A DNA stretch of 62,278 nucleotides from positions 1 to 62,278 of IMG/VR virus record IMGVR_UViG_3300009184_000003, one strand, 5' to 3'. The notes under the pieces are model-generated. The model saw only the letters and a program-made list of their open reading frames with translations, made no database searches and was not told where the DNA came from. Origin of the DNA: a virus. Made by a program: the position numbers and the translations under genes. Shown here piece after piece: positions 8,557 through 16,715 of the stretch. How positions within the stretch are numbered: position 1 is the first letter of the stretch; every line of letters begins with the position of its first letter.

Positions 8557-10425
8557 TTAGATATCGCAAATACCCGCTACACACGCCAACAACTGCGCGC
8601 CCTCTACGTTGTCTGTTGTCTCTTTAAACTCCTCCCACTGAATGGTAGGCATCTTAGCCAACAGCGTTTCATACTCTTCCTTGGTGCAGGTCTCGTATGG
8701 TGCTTGACGATACGTACCACCATCATACGGCAAGAACGACACACCAGACATCTCATCAAAGTGCTTCCATACGAACGCACCCACCTCTGGCCACTCGCTC
8801 TCTGACACCGATATGGTAACAGACGGCTTGTGTTCGCACCAGTGGCGCTGATACTGCAACCACAACTCTAAGTGCTCAATCGCGTTCACCTCGTCGCGCG
8901 TGATAGCACCTGCTGGTGCCGCTTGTGGGAAGCTGAACACCGTCGTGGTGTTGGGCTTCATGACGCACGGCTCTGCAGGTATACCCTGGCTGATCAAGAA
9001 CTGTGTCAGTGGATCCTTGTTGTCACCACGCACACGTCGAATGTAATAAGGCGCATGACGTGGGTGGATACCACTCGCGGTGTCTGTCAACTGGCTGACG
9101 GTGCCACTTGGCTTGACTGCGGTGATGGCCGTCGAGTAGGGGATGCCTAATTTTTCAGCAAACTCTTTATTCGTCTCATCAGCCACCACACGCAAGATCG
9201 ACAACCACTGTTCAGCGTGAGTCACACTACCCATGGTCTCGTTGTCATAGATACCAGTCAACGACACACCCAATAAACGCTCTTCCTCAGTGTTTCGCTG
9301 CCAGATCTTGCGCAGGTATGGGAAGTGCGTGAACGTCGCTTGTAGGGTGCCTAAAATGGATGCAAGGTGCACCTTACGCTTTAGGGTCTCCAGTGTGTCG
9401 TCAGCACGCACCATGACCTCGGTCAGGTTACAGAACTGGTACGGGCGCAGGATGATCTCTGAGCATGGGTTAGTGCCGAACTCATGATCTGCATCACGCT
9501 TGCCATACTTGGCCACGACCTTCTGTGCAGCCTCACGGTTGAAGATACCACGCTCGCCTGAGTGGCTGTTGTATAGTGACGTCCACTCCTCCATGAAGGT
9601 GCCGACCGTTGGCTTGGTCTCGTACACCGCGCTGTTGTTTGCCAGTGCACGGTGGCCGCTAGTTTCCCACCAGTTGCCTGACTTAGCGTGACGGATGCGC
9701 TCGTCGTTCAAGTCGGACAGACTGATCATGGCCGAACGACGCACGCCACCCACAACCACCACCTCACCGATCTTGCACATCAGATCATGACACTCCAAGG
9801 TGTTCAGCTTACGACCACGCGCACCTTGGAACGTGCGAATGGTGAAGTGGAACAGGTCTTCCAATGGCTCAGGACCAGACGCACGACCACCGAACGTCTT
9901 CAGTGGTGTGCCTGCAGGGCGCACCTTGCTCACGTCCCACTTCGGGATCTCACCGGCGTACAGGTTGGCTAATAGCAGGCGGTAGGACTTAGCCCAACCC
10001 TCTTTGCTGTCATGCACCGAGATAATGTGCTCAGAGTTAAACAGCTTCTCAGGCACCTCTGGCAGCTTGTTCGTGTACTTGGACTCAACAGAGAAGCCAA
10101 CACCAGTGCCGCACAATAAAATAAACATCGCCTCATCAAATGACTTGACGTCATCAACTGGCAGATACGAACAGTTGTAGATGCATGTGTTGTCGCGATC
10201 TGCTGCCTTGCCTGCGGTCATCATCGCGCGCATTGAGGGCATGATCTCTTGTTTTAAAATGGCTTGATTGATATCCGCCTTCAGTGCCGGATCATTCAAT
10301 TCTGTTTTGCTGAAAATATAATCAACATATCGACGGACTGTTTCGTCCCAGTCTTCTCTGCGATTTTGTGCAGGAAGGAATTTTGCATAGCGGCTTTTGT
10401 GTATGTATGATTGGTATTGGTTCAT
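8557..10425 (-). CDS. nrdJ: Adenosylcobalamin-dependent (class II) ribonucleotide reductase
   Basis: 622 aa; makes deoxyribonucleotides for phage DNA synthesis. Family landmarks in order: NTCIYNCSYLPVDD with an active-site Cys near residue 84, GTGVGFSVE, VGGVRRSAMISLSDL, the finger-loop NPCSEIIL, PSGTVSQLTDTASGIHPRH, and a C-terminal redox pair C615/C620 (ACVAGIC). The length and C-terminal cysteine pair fit the monomeric Lactobacillus-type enzyme. No small subunit or NrdG activase gene is seen, as expected for class II. The host must supply or take up cobalamin. The start is ATG at 10425. Confidence 0.94.
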   Translation of the reverse strand: MNQYQSYIHKSRYAKFLPAQNRREDWDETVRRYVDYIFSKTELNDPALKADINQAILKQEIMPSMRAMMTAGKAADRDNTCIYNCSYLPVDDVKSFDEAMFILLCGTGVGFSVESKYTNKLPEVPEKLFNSEHIISVHDSKEGWAKSYRLLLANLYAGEIPKWDVSKVRPAGTPLKTFGGRASGPEPLEDLFHFTIRTFQGARGRKLNTLECHDLMCKIGEVVVVGGVRRSAMISLSDLNDERIRHAKSGNWWETSGHRALANNSAVYETKPTVGTFMEEWTSLYNSHSGERGIFNREAAQKVVAKYGKRDADHEFGTNPCSEIILRPYQFCNLTEVMVRADDTLETLKRKVHLASILGTLQATFTHFPYLRKIWQRNTEEERLLGVSLTGIYDNETMGSVTHAEQWLSILRVVADETNKEFAEKLGIPYSTAITAVKPSGTVSQLTDTASGIHPRHAPYYIRRVRGDNKDPLTQFLISQGIPAEPCVMKPNTTTVFSFPQAAPAGAITRDEVNAIEHLELWLQYQRHWCEHKPSVTISVSESEWPEVGAFVWKHFDEMSGVSFLPYDGGTYRQAPYETCTKEEYETLLAKMPTIQWEEFKETTDNVEGAQLLACVAGICDI

Positions 10426-10445
10426 TTTTATAAATTTTAGGGGTT

Positions 10446-10473
10446 AAAAAAAAGGCCCATGTCGCCATGGGCC
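10446..10473 (-). terminator. Terminator before the ribonucleotide reductase gene
   Basis: On the minus strand GGCCCATG-GCGA-CATGGGCC (10454-10473) is a perfect 8-bp stem followed by a T run (10446-10453). It ends the transcript of the acidic-protein pair at 10498-10967. Confidence 0.9.
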
Positions 10474-10497
10474 TCCAGTTTACTACATTTATTGCTG

Positions 10498-10665
10498 TTA
10501 CTGCTCTTCTACTTCTTTTTCTACCTCTCCTGCTAATGCTAGAGCTTGTGGCTCTGCTTGTACAACAATTTGTGAAATCACATTGTTGGACTGCGCAAAA
10601 GGTAGTTGACCAAGCAATGAAAGAATGTGGTTCAATTCTTCAAGGCTAAACTCTAATTTAATCAC
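10498..10665 (-). CDS. Small phage protein, 55 aa, GTG start
   Basis: A short ORF beginning IKLEFSLEELNHILSLLG and ending EVEKEVEEQ. The GTG start at 10665 shares GTGA with the stop of the acidic gene, so translation is coupled. The N-terminal pattern is one I have seen in many phage genomes as an uncharacterised small protein. It is closed off by the terminator at 10446-10473. Confidence 0.8.
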   Translation of the reverse strand: MIKLEFSLEELNHILSLLGQLPFAQSNNVISQIVVQAEPQALALAGEVEKEVEEQ

Positions 10666-10967
10666 TCGTAGTCCTCTTCATCTTCGTCTTCGTCTTCATC
10701 TACTTCGTACCACTCATCATCTTCTTCATCGTAGTAGTAGTAGACGTCCTCATCTTCATCGTACCAGTATGCTACACCGTCTTCGTCGTACTCGATGTCG
10801 TCGTCTTCTTCATCATCGTACTCTTCTTCGTCGTCAAAATCGTTCTCTGACTCTTCGATCTCTTCGATCTCTTCCAACAAACCAATTACGTGTAACAACT
10901 TAACAGGGTCGTCAGTTGATACCAATACTTCCATACCGTCAATATACAATTGTGCTTCGATAATCAT
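10662..10967 (-). CDS. Hyperacidic protein, 101 aa
   Basis: Residues 1-30 look like an ordinary small domain (MIIEAQLYIDGMEVLVSTDD). From residue 31 almost every residue is Asp, Glu or Tyr. The predicted charge is very negative. DNA mimicry or metal/cation binding are possible roles, but nothing proves either. AAGGAGAACACC precedes the ATG. It is coupled to the 55-aa gene downstream. Confidence 0.8.
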   Translation of the reverse strand: MIIEAQLYIDGMEVLVSTDDPVKLLHVIGLLEEIEEIEESENDFDDEEEYDDEEDDDIEYDEDGVAYWYDEDEDVYYYYDEEDDEWYEVDEDEDEDEEDYE

Positions 10968-11176
10968 GGTGTTCTCCTTATAGTTTTATTGGGTTTGTTG
11001 GTGGCCTTGCTAGGCTCAGGGCGCACTGGAATCCTAAACAGGTGTGCCTACTCGTTCCACTTAATCCAGATACTTTTCACCAACACGGCTGAGGACTGAG
11101 AAGATCGTTCTGACCCACTAGTAAGGCACACAATCCTCATGCGTGTTGGGGCTGGGGTTACCCCCAGCCTTTCTAC
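10968..11176. other. Intergenic region with one hairpin, no convincing gene
   Basis: About 210 bp between the acidic protein and the DUF2815 gene. A 30-codon minus-strand ORF (ATG near 11139) has no ribosome site, so I do not call it. The region probably holds a promoter for the acidic-protein pair, but I see no clear -35/-10. Confidence 0.5.
11150..11169 (-). terminator. Possible terminator hairpin after the DUF2815 gene
   Basis: GGCTGGGG/CCCCAGCC perfect 8-bp stem with a 4-base loop lies just past the DUF2815 stop. No T run follows on the minus strand, so termination here would need a factor or be weak. Confidence 0.5.
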
Positions 11177-11692
11177 TTATACTGCGAAGTCTGTTGCTGC
11201 GGACGAACCACCGCCCAAACGCTCACCATCCTCCAACTTCTGAAGGTTACCCAAACCGCAGGCTATGCCCTTACTGCCGTTGGAGTTGTATGGATAAAAC
11301 GTCAGACTGGCACGGCCATAACAACCGCTGTAAAACTCGTCTGGGTCGATGATGGGATTCAAATCCGCATCTACCACGCCAGGTTTTTGAACCGAGTTGG
11401 CGTTGATGAAGACCGCACCTTGGTACGCCTCGTCATCCTTCTCTGCATCGCCATCTCGCAGGCCGCCTTTGAGGCCTTTAGGGACCGCACCGCCAAAGAA
11501 TGGTCCAGATGCTGCCTTGACCTCCTCGAACGCCGCGTTGAGCTTGGCAATGGTCTCCTTGTCACTCTTGTCAATGATAATTGACACAGAATACTTGGGG
11601 GTCTTACCCTCTTCACTGGCTACGGCTTGGAAGACGTTAGCGTAAGAAAAACGGACCTTGCCGGTTACTACCTTCTTGTTTACTTTTGCCAT
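11177..11692 (-). CDS. DUF2815 single-stranded DNA-binding protein
   Basis: 171 aa from ATG at 11692, chosen because CAAGGAAAAAAG lies just upstream; the frame is open further up but without a better site. The sequence VTGKVRFSYANVFQ, KYSVSIIIDKSD, GGLRDGD and the late YPYNSNGSKGIACGLGNLQ match DUF2815, a phage OB-fold ssDNA-binding family typically next to a DUF2800 nuclease, as here. It would coat single strands at the replication fork. Confidence 0.9.
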   Translation of the reverse strand: MAKVNKKVVTGKVRFSYANVFQAVASEEGKTPKYSVSIIIDKSDKETIAKLNAAFEEVKAASGPFFGGAVPKGLKGGLRDGDAEKDDEAYQGAVFINANSVQKPGVVDADLNPIIDPDEFYSGCYGRASLTFYPYNSNGSKGIACGLGNLQKLEDGERLGGGSSAATDFAV

Positions 11693-11773
11693 CTTTTTTC
11701 CTTGTTTGACTTGAACGACTGGACTTGATGCGGGTGCCAGTCTAAACCCGTACACATAATAACCCAAATTTCA

Positions 11774-12904
11774 CTATCCGAAATCACCGAAGTCACTGGG
11801 CGCCGTAAACTCTACTAGTTTAGCGGAACCTTCAGGTTTCACTATCAGGTCGCCAAGTAAACCTATGAGTTTCTCTTTCCCGACCACCTTCTCCAACTGC
11901 GCGACCGACTTCAATCTCGGGGGCTCAACAATATCCTCCACCTGAAAACCTTGTCTAAATAGCAACATTTTAACGCGGTCCTCGTCGTCAATCTTGCGCT
12001 TGGTTGAGGTGTATCCCAGTGTGAAACCCGCGGGTACATCGCCATCCACCGCACGCTTTAGTAGGTGCTCCTCGACGTCACTGATCCACTTCTTAATCAG
12101 ACCCGCACGCTTTAGTACGGTCACTAGCTCCTCCTCAGACAAGAGTGCCGGTGGTTTGAAGTCGTCTGCTACGGCTGCCTGCATGAAGTCACTACGGGCA
12201 CGACACTGGGACTTCGCACGACAGAACGTGCAGTGATCCCCAGGCATGAAGTCACCCGAGCCTGCCCACGCCTTCTTGGCCTTTGGTTTGACTACATGCT
12301 CCGCCCAGTCTAGTAGCTGAAACAGCTCCATCTTTTCCGTGCTGATGTGCTCCAACCTAGGCTGCGAGATGGTGTACTCAATGTGCGTAATATTGGGGTG
12401 CGCGTCCTTGTACATGTTCCACGTACCCAGCGCGTACAATCGAAGCTGTGGATTCTCTTCGGCGTCAATCTTGTTACCCACACCGAATTTTAAATCTATG
12501 ACACGTATCGTTGTGTTGTTAATGATAACCACGTCAGCCGTACCAAACCCCTCTGGCACCCAGTCACTGAAGTCTACGCGCTGCTCAAAGTATGGCGTGT
12601 CATTCTCGCCAATCTGAGAGCGAACGTATAGCACGTAGTCGTCTACGAACTTCTCAAACTCCTCGTCGTAGAACGGCGTCTCTTTTACCTCGTTGACTTC
12701 CTTGAGATACTCCGCCGCACTGATCTGGCCGTAGTGGCGCTTTAGTTTAGCCTCCGCTAACTTGTGTGCCGTTGTGCCATTGAGACTGTGGTCGAATGAC
12801 CCAGCTTTACGTTTTGGTTCAGGAAGGACAGACTCTAAGCGCGCACTGGGCGAGCAGCTCATCCACCTGTAAGCGCCAGAGGCGCTTAACATTGCGTGTG
12901 CCAT
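11774..12904 (-). CDS. DUF2800 PD-(D/E)XK nuclease
   Basis: 376 aa. RecB/Cas4-like nuclease signature: GFGTADVVIIN and IRVIDLKFGVGNKID supply the D...D-x-K core, followed by ENPQLRLYALG. A Cys cluster (DHCTFCRAKSQCRARS, near residues 224-239) recalls the Fe-S site of Cas4-type exonucleases. The DUF2800-DUF2815 gene pair is a common phage recombination/replication unit. RBS sits just upstream of ATG at 12904. Confidence 0.9.
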   Translation of the reverse strand: MAHAMLSASGAYRWMSCSPSARLESVLPEPKRKAGSFDHSLNGTTAHKLAEAKLKRHYGQISAAEYLKEVNEVKETPFYDEEFEKFVDDYVLYVRSQIGENDTPYFEQRVDFSDWVPEGFGTADVVIINNTTIRVIDLKFGVGNKIDAEENPQLRLYALGTWNMYKDAHPNITHIEYTISQPRLEHISTEKMELFQLLDWAEHVVKPKAKKAWAGSGDFMPGDHCTFCRAKSQCRARSDFMQAAVADDFKPPALLSEEELVTVLKRAGLIKKWISDVEEHLLKRAVDGDVPAGFTLGYTSTKRKIDDEDRVKMLLFRQGFQVEDIVEPPRLKSVAQLEKVVGKEKLIGLLGDLIVKPEGSAKLVEFTAPSDFGDFG

Positions 12905-12935
12905 AATACCTTTCTACAAAGGTTACAAGTTGTGT

Positions 12936-13343
12936 TTAGACTGACTTTTTAAGTTGCGCTATCAGGTCGTTAACCGCTGAACCAAAGTCTACCTCGACCT
13001 TGGCGTTTAGATCAACCTTCGTGCCGCGCTCTTCTCGATACGTTTCACCGAACTGGCCACGTAAAGCAATCTCAACCAAACGACTGTTAAATGCCTTGTT
13101 CTCCACGTTGGCCAAAATCAAACGCTCCCAGTAGGCCTGCGCCTCAGTAATCGCCTGATCCAGTGCCTCAGCAAAATCTGCGTGCTCTTTCTTAAACCGT
13201 TGCGCCACCGAGGAGGATATCCCCACCGACGAAAACATCATCTTCTGAGAGGCGCCCTCTTTCCCCAGCGCGATAATCTTTTCACAGATCGCCGGATCAT
13301 ACTCGTACTTGTACTTGGTACGGGTTTTCTTTTCTGTTGCCAT
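12936..13343 (-). CDS. terS: Candidate terminase small subunit
   Basis: 135 aa with an N-terminal helix-turn-helix-like segment (residues about 18-60: EKIIALGKEGASQKMMFSSV, VAQRFKKEHADF) followed by long helices (EALDQAITEAQAYWERLILA). This is the usual layout of small terminase subunits that bind DNA and oligomerise. No other terS candidate lies beside the large terminase at 30135. It lies on the early strand, but a copy of the late-promoter-like motif sits just upstream (13380-13397). The RBS ATAAGGAAACTACC precedes ATG. It could instead be another phage DNA-binding protein. Confidence 0.6.
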   Translation of the reverse strand: MATEKKTRTKYKYEYDPAICEKIIALGKEGASQKMMFSSVGISSSVAQRFKKEHADFAEALDQAITEAQAYWERLILANVENKAFNSRLVEIALRGQFGETYREERGTKVDLNAKVEVDFGSAVNDLIAQLKKSV

Positions 13344-13379
13344 GGTAGTTTCCTTATAATAGACCGCTCATCGCGGCCT

Positions 13380-13397
13380 TCTATACAGAATTACCCA
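13380..13397 (-). promoter_or_regulatory. Late-promoter-like motif on the minus strand before terS candidate
   Basis: Minus-strand TGGGTAATTCTGTATAGA, with TAGA at the same spacing as in the copies at 31597, 41207 and 48312. It ends about 37 nt before the 13343 start codon and overlaps the stop of the preceding gene. Confidence 0.5.
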
Positions 13398-13573
13398 TTT
13401 TCTGGTGGGTTCTTGGCCAGAGTCTCGTCACGAATTTGTGCTCGTTGTTTGGCCTCCTTGATCGCGTCGTTGATCACCAAGCGCGTCACCGCACCGGCCA
13501 TCTCCGCAATACGTTGGTCTTTGCTTTTGACTCCCAGTGAGTCAAGTAAGTTGGTTGCTGTGTTCTTTTTCAT
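13391..13573 (-). CDS. Hypothetical protein, 60 aa
   Basis: A small charged, helical protein (MKKNTATNLLDSLGVKSKDQ...). ATG overlaps the stop of the upstream gene (ATGA, 13570-13573). No domain is recognised. It is part of the coupled run 14257-13391. Confidence 0.7.
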   Translation of the reverse strand: MKKNTATNLLDSLGVKSKDQRIAEMAGAVTRLVINDAIKEAKQRAQIRDETLAKNPPENG

Positions 13574-13722
13574 TTTTCATTCCTTTTACGAATAATATCG
13601 ATACACCCCTCTACTGCGGTGTACCACCCAATGTGCTGCCCGTCACCGTCCTCTTCCATGAACTCTTGGAGTGCCTCAATAATTTCTTGCCGCTCACGTT
13701 TAAGTAACTCGTCTTCGGTCAC
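13570..13722 (-). CDS. Hypothetical protein, 50 aa, GTG start
   Basis: A short ORF (TEDELLKRERQEIIEALQEF..., ending IDIIRKRNEK) fitted exactly between neighbours. Its GTG overlaps the upstream stop as GTGA and its TGA overlaps the next ATG. It is acidic and helical with an HIGWYTAVEGCI core. The precise double overlap is the main evidence that it is real. Confidence 0.75.
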   Translation of the reverse strand: MTEDELLKRERQEIIEALQEFMEEDGDGQHIGWYTAVEGCIDIIRKRNEK

Positions 13723-13967
13723 TGCACGCCTCCCCACTTCTTGTAGTCAAACATATTCTTTTCTGCTGAGTCGTCGATCACCTTCTTGTTACCCGCCGCG
13801 ATGACATCGTGCACCGTTGCCAGTGACGTGATGATATTTAAAAGTGTTAGTCGTTGCGCTTCATCCACTAGTGCCTCGACACTGGTAGCGTCTGCGCTGA
13901 ACACGCCTGGGGCTATCTCTTCAAACCCCGCTTCTTTTGCTAACCCACTGTATTTAAATTTACTCAC
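13719..13967 (-). CDS. Hypothetical protein, 82 aa, GTG start
   Basis: The GTG at 13967 shares GTGA with the stop of the sigma-region-4-like gene, so it is chosen over the TTG further upstream. The protein (SKFKYSGLAKEAGFEEIAPG...) has a helical C-terminal half with KKVIDDSAEKNMFDYKKWGG. No family is recognised. Confidence 0.7.
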   Translation of the reverse strand: MSKFKYSGLAKEAGFEEIAPGVFSADATSVEALVDEAQRLTLLNIITSLATVHDVIAAGNKKVIDDSAEKNMFDYKKWGGVQ

Positions 13968-14257
13968 AGCTTTAATTCCTTTCGTATGCGTTTGATTGCC
14001 TGCGCCCAGTGGTATCGCCAATACTTTTCAGTGACGGCTAAGTCTTTGTGTGTGTACCCCAGTAGGTGTGCCTCCACGATCTCTTGCTGCTGAGGTGTTA
14101 GCTTACTGGAGATAACATTGTAGACGTCTTGAACGGTATCAGGCCCCCACGGTGCCCAGTGTATCGCCGCCAGTGGTTCTACACTGGGGTCGTCACTCTC
14201 CATAGGATCAACTTCTTCATCAGACAACCGCCGAATCGTTGCGTTAAATTTTCTCAT
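13964..14257 (-). CDS. Sigma-70 region 4-like helix-turn-helix protein
   Basis: 97 aa. The C-terminal half (residues about 52-97) reads LTPQQQEIVEAHLLGYTHKD, then AVTEKYWRYHWAQAIKRIRKEL. This is the layout of sigma region 4 or a small late-transcription activator. The N-terminus is acidic linker. This phage also encodes sigma regions 2-3 alone at 23017-23556, so the two could act together at phage promoters. The ATG shares ATGA with the SNF2 stop. Confidence 0.65.
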   Translation of the reverse strand: MRKFNATIRRLSDEEVDPMESDDPSVEPLAAIHWAPWGPDTVQDVYNVISSKLTPQQQEIVEAHLLGYTHKDLAVTEKYWRYHWAQAIKRIRKELKL

Positions 14258-15582
14258 TGCAATTTAAGCGCATTCATCAGCGCCTCCTGTGTGTCAATCT
14301 TTCCCTGCAGTACGTCCATCACCTGCGCGTCAATACTCTTGGCCATCGTTAAATGATGCACGATCACGGGTTTGGTTTGCCCCTGTCTAAACACCCTGGC
14401 GTTTGCCTGCAGGTAGTCTTCACCTGACCACGGCAAATCAAACCACACGATCTGCGCCGTATCACCCACGTTACACTGCAGGTTCAATCCGATGCCTACA
14501 CTCTTGGGGTGGCAGAGTAGTGTGCTGATCTTGCCCTCTCTCCATCCCCTGATAGTCGCCTCATCATCTGGATCGAGCACCACCGCATCAGGTAGCGCCT
14601 TCCTCAATCGATTGAGTGCGTGCTTGTAGTTGTAGAATATCAGCGTAGGTGTCTCATCTATCATGTCGAGCAAATAGTCCACCTTGTCTGTGTGGACCTC
14701 GGTGACTTTCTTTTCTTCATTATAAATTTCGCCTGACGTAATCTGCAGTAGCTTGTTGGTCAACACACCCGCTGTGACTGCCGTCACTGTGTCGCCCTTC
14801 ACCTCAGCCACCATGTCCTTCTTCATGCGCTTGTAGATATCTAAGGCCTTCTTACTCCATTCGATTTGGTGCGTGATGTCCTGACGTTCTGGCATCGTCA
14901 AGTAGTCATCAGCGCGCAAAGAAAAACAGACGTCAGATATCTTTGCATCAATTAATTCTTTTGCTCCATGTTTTAATTTCCAACTCCACACGACACCAGT
15001 GCGTCGATCCTTTTGATCTGGCTCAAAGTATTGATCTTTAAACTTCGTCATTGACGAACCAAGCCGATGGCCAAGATCGAGAATAGAAACTTGGGTCCAC
15101 AGGTCCAGATATGACTTGGGCGTGGGTGTTCCTGTCAAAATATACCGATGCTGAAAGTTTTTGAGCATACCCTTTAACGCCTTCCATCTTTTCGACGTTG
15201 GGTTCTTGAAGCGGCTGCTCTCGTCGATCACCAGAGTCGTCCACTGTGGTAGATTCGTCTGTCCCATTAGCCATACAACATTTTCCACATTCACGATGTA
15301 AACATCTGCAGGTGAGTGCAGTGCATCCATTCTTTCCTGCGGTGTGCCCACAATCAATGCAAACTTTAATTGGGTCGTGTGTTCCCATTGTTTAGCCTCC
15401 TGTCGCCATACGTTCTTCGCTACCGCCTTCGGGGCTATGATCAGCGTCTTGCCCTTGATGATGGTCAGCGTCGTGATTGTCTTTCCTAAACCCATGTCCA
15501 TCAGCAGGCCCATGTGCGGGATCTGCTTACTCTTTTCGATCAGTCTCCTCTGGTACTCGTGGAGATTCTCTAAACGCAACAT
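14254..15582 (-). CDS. SNF2-family DEAD-like helicase/translocase
   Basis: 442 aa. Motif I MDMGLGKT (28-35), motif II VIDESS (118-123, DES instead of DEAH), motif III TGTP (150-153), and in the second RecA lobe GIGLNLQ and ARVFRQGQTK (motif VI). Phage SNF2 proteins of this length are common in replication modules and probably move along or unwind DNA or displace proteins. It follows an HNH and a VRR-NUC nuclease, a frequent phage trio. Confidence 0.93.
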   Translation of the reverse strand: MLRLENLHEYQRRLIEKSKQIPHMGLLMDMGLGKTITTLTIIKGKTLIIAPKAVAKNVWRQEAKQWEHTTQLKFALIVGTPQERMDALHSPADVYIVNVENVVWLMGQTNLPQWTTLVIDESSRFKNPTSKRWKALKGMLKNFQHRYILTGTPTPKSYLDLWTQVSILDLGHRLGSSMTKFKDQYFEPDQKDRRTGVVWSWKLKHGAKELIDAKISDVCFSLRADDYLTMPERQDITHQIEWSKKALDIYKRMKKDMVAEVKGDTVTAVTAGVLTNKLLQITSGEIYNEEKKVTEVHTDKVDYLLDMIDETPTLIFYNYKHALNRLRKALPDAVVLDPDDEATIRGWREGKISTLLCHPKSVGIGLNLQCNVGDTAQIVWFDLPWSGEDYLQANARVFRQGQTKPVIVHHLTMAKSIDAQVMDVLQGKIDTQEALMNALKLQ

Positions 15583-16058
15583 CAGTAGCCTCCTCTTTCT
15601 CGCGCTGCTTGGCTATTATCAACCTTTGTATATGCAGGTCTCGTGATGTAGGTGAAGGCGGGATCATTGAAATGTGGGGGATGGGCTCCACCATTTTCTA
15701 CTTCCTTTCGTTTTTTATGAAGCCAGTCTGCAACTGCATACAGCTCCTTCTCAGTTGCCGTTGACTTGATTGTGTTTGCCTTATGGGATATCCACGCAAC
15801 ATTGCCTCTGACGTACCCCATGTCTGGAATGATGCGGTCTAATGAAGGTGAGTCATCTGCCGGTGACCCATTACCACCATACCCCCACTTCAGTGGCACT
15901 TTAAATATCGGACATAAATTTGGGGCGATGGCTGAAAGATATTTTGTATCAACTTCGAACTTAATATCTTTTGCTTTCGCTCGTCTTTTTATGTCATATC
16001 GTAGTCGTGCTATGTGTGTCTGCTTGGCTTGATCAAATGCTTTTTCAGGATTAGTCAC
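15582..16058 (-). CDS. HNH-like endonuclease
   Basis: 158 aa. NLCPIFKVPLKWG, then SPSLDRIIPDMGYVRGNVAWISHKANTIKS, is the phage HNH-type pattern (SLDRI...GY..GN..ws...N..K). Only one clear Cys remains in the N-terminal CP motif. It is a possible resolving or restriction-like nuclease in replication. ATG overlaps the VRR-NUC stop (ATGA). Confidence 0.82.
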   Translation of the reverse strand: MTNPEKAFDQAKQTHIARLRYDIKRRAKAKDIKFEVDTKYLSAIAPNLCPIFKVPLKWGYGGNGSPADDSPSLDRIIPDMGYVRGNVAWISHKANTIKSTATEKELYAVADWLHKKRKEVENGGAHPPHFNDPAFTYITRPAYTKVDNSQAARERGGY

Positions 16059-16327
16059 AGCGTCTCCACAAATTGTTTAACGTCTTCCTCGCTTGCCAGT
16101 ACGTGGACCTTTATGCCTATCCCCTCCAACTGACCAAGAAAAAATATCTGTCGTGCTGATAGCTTTCCTTGTGGGTCTTTTAGTTCCACTAACTTTATCT
16201 GGCTGTTGCACAGAACTATCCGATCCGGCACCCCCGTCATGCTGGGGCTCACCCACTTCAGGCACAGTCCCTTCTTTTCCTTCACCAACTTGACCAGAAG
16301 TTTTTCGATTGCTTTTTCGTTTTGCAT
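16055..16327 (-). CDS. VRR-NUC domain nuclease
   Basis: 90 aa, close to the whole length of phage VRR-NUC proteins. GVPDRIVL and KLVELKDPQGKLSARQ give the PD...E-x-K catalytic core, followed by a helix and HVLASEEDV. The family includes Holliday-junction and flap nucleases. Its N-terminal 250 nt are read in another frame by the upstream metallopeptidase-like gene. Confidence 0.9.
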   Translation of the reverse strand: MQNEKAIEKLLVKLVKEKKGLCLKWVSPSMTGVPDRIVLCNSQIKLVELKDPQGKLSARQIFFLGQLEGIGIKVHVLASEEDVKQFVETL

Positions 16328-16715
16328 ACTTGTGTATCTCCATGACGCACGCCTGATAGATCTGCTCTACCAAGTGCTGCATTAGGTAGGCGCGTGTCTC
16401 TTCGCCTACCCCTTCATCCTCGCCGATGTGCTCAAAAATTCTTTCAACGACGTGGATGGTCTCATGCGCCACGATACCCGCCATTCCAGATACATCATGC
16501 GCAATTGATTCGACACCAAAGATAACGACGACAAACGACTCACCTTGATTACTGAATGCGTATGTCTCCGCTATCCCATGCTGCAGTGGTGCCACCTCAG
16601 GGTTAACATACTCCGGCACCCCGTACTTTTTAAGTATCTTAAAAAAGTCTTTGCTTGAAAAGCATACCTCGACAGGCGTTGGAAAAAATCCCGCGTCTAT
16701 GTTGTAGATACTCAT
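16077..16715 (-). CDS. Metallopeptidase-like protein with C-terminal extension overlapping VRR-NUC
   Basis: 212 aa. GIVAHETIHVVERIFEHIGE carries an HExxH-type zinc motif (HETIH), with VGEETRAYLMQHLVEQIY after it. I have seen a similar segment in short phage proteins near this length without the tail. Residues after about 130 (16327 to 16077) lie entirely within the VRR-NUC gene in a different frame and are low-complexity (Gly, Glu, Lys, Arg). The tail may be a recent read-through extension. ATG overlaps the primase stop (ATGA). Confidence 0.7.
   Translation of the reverse strand: MSIYNIDAGFFPTPVEVCFSSKDFFKILKKYGVPEYVNPEVAPLQHGIAETYAFSNQGESFVVVIFGVESIAHDVSGMAGIVAHETIHVVERIFEHIGEDEGVGEETRAYLMQHLVEQIYQACVMEIHKYAKRKSNRKTSGQVGEGKEGTVPEVGEPQHDGGAGSDSSVQQPDKVSGTKRPTRKAISTTDIFSWSVGGDRHKGPRTGKRGRR

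Noticed and set aside
11040-11140. 30-codon minus-strand ORF in the 10968-11176 gap, and a possible tRNA
   Set aside because: No ribosome site for the ORF, and no cloverleaf or T-loop could be drawn in this stretch.
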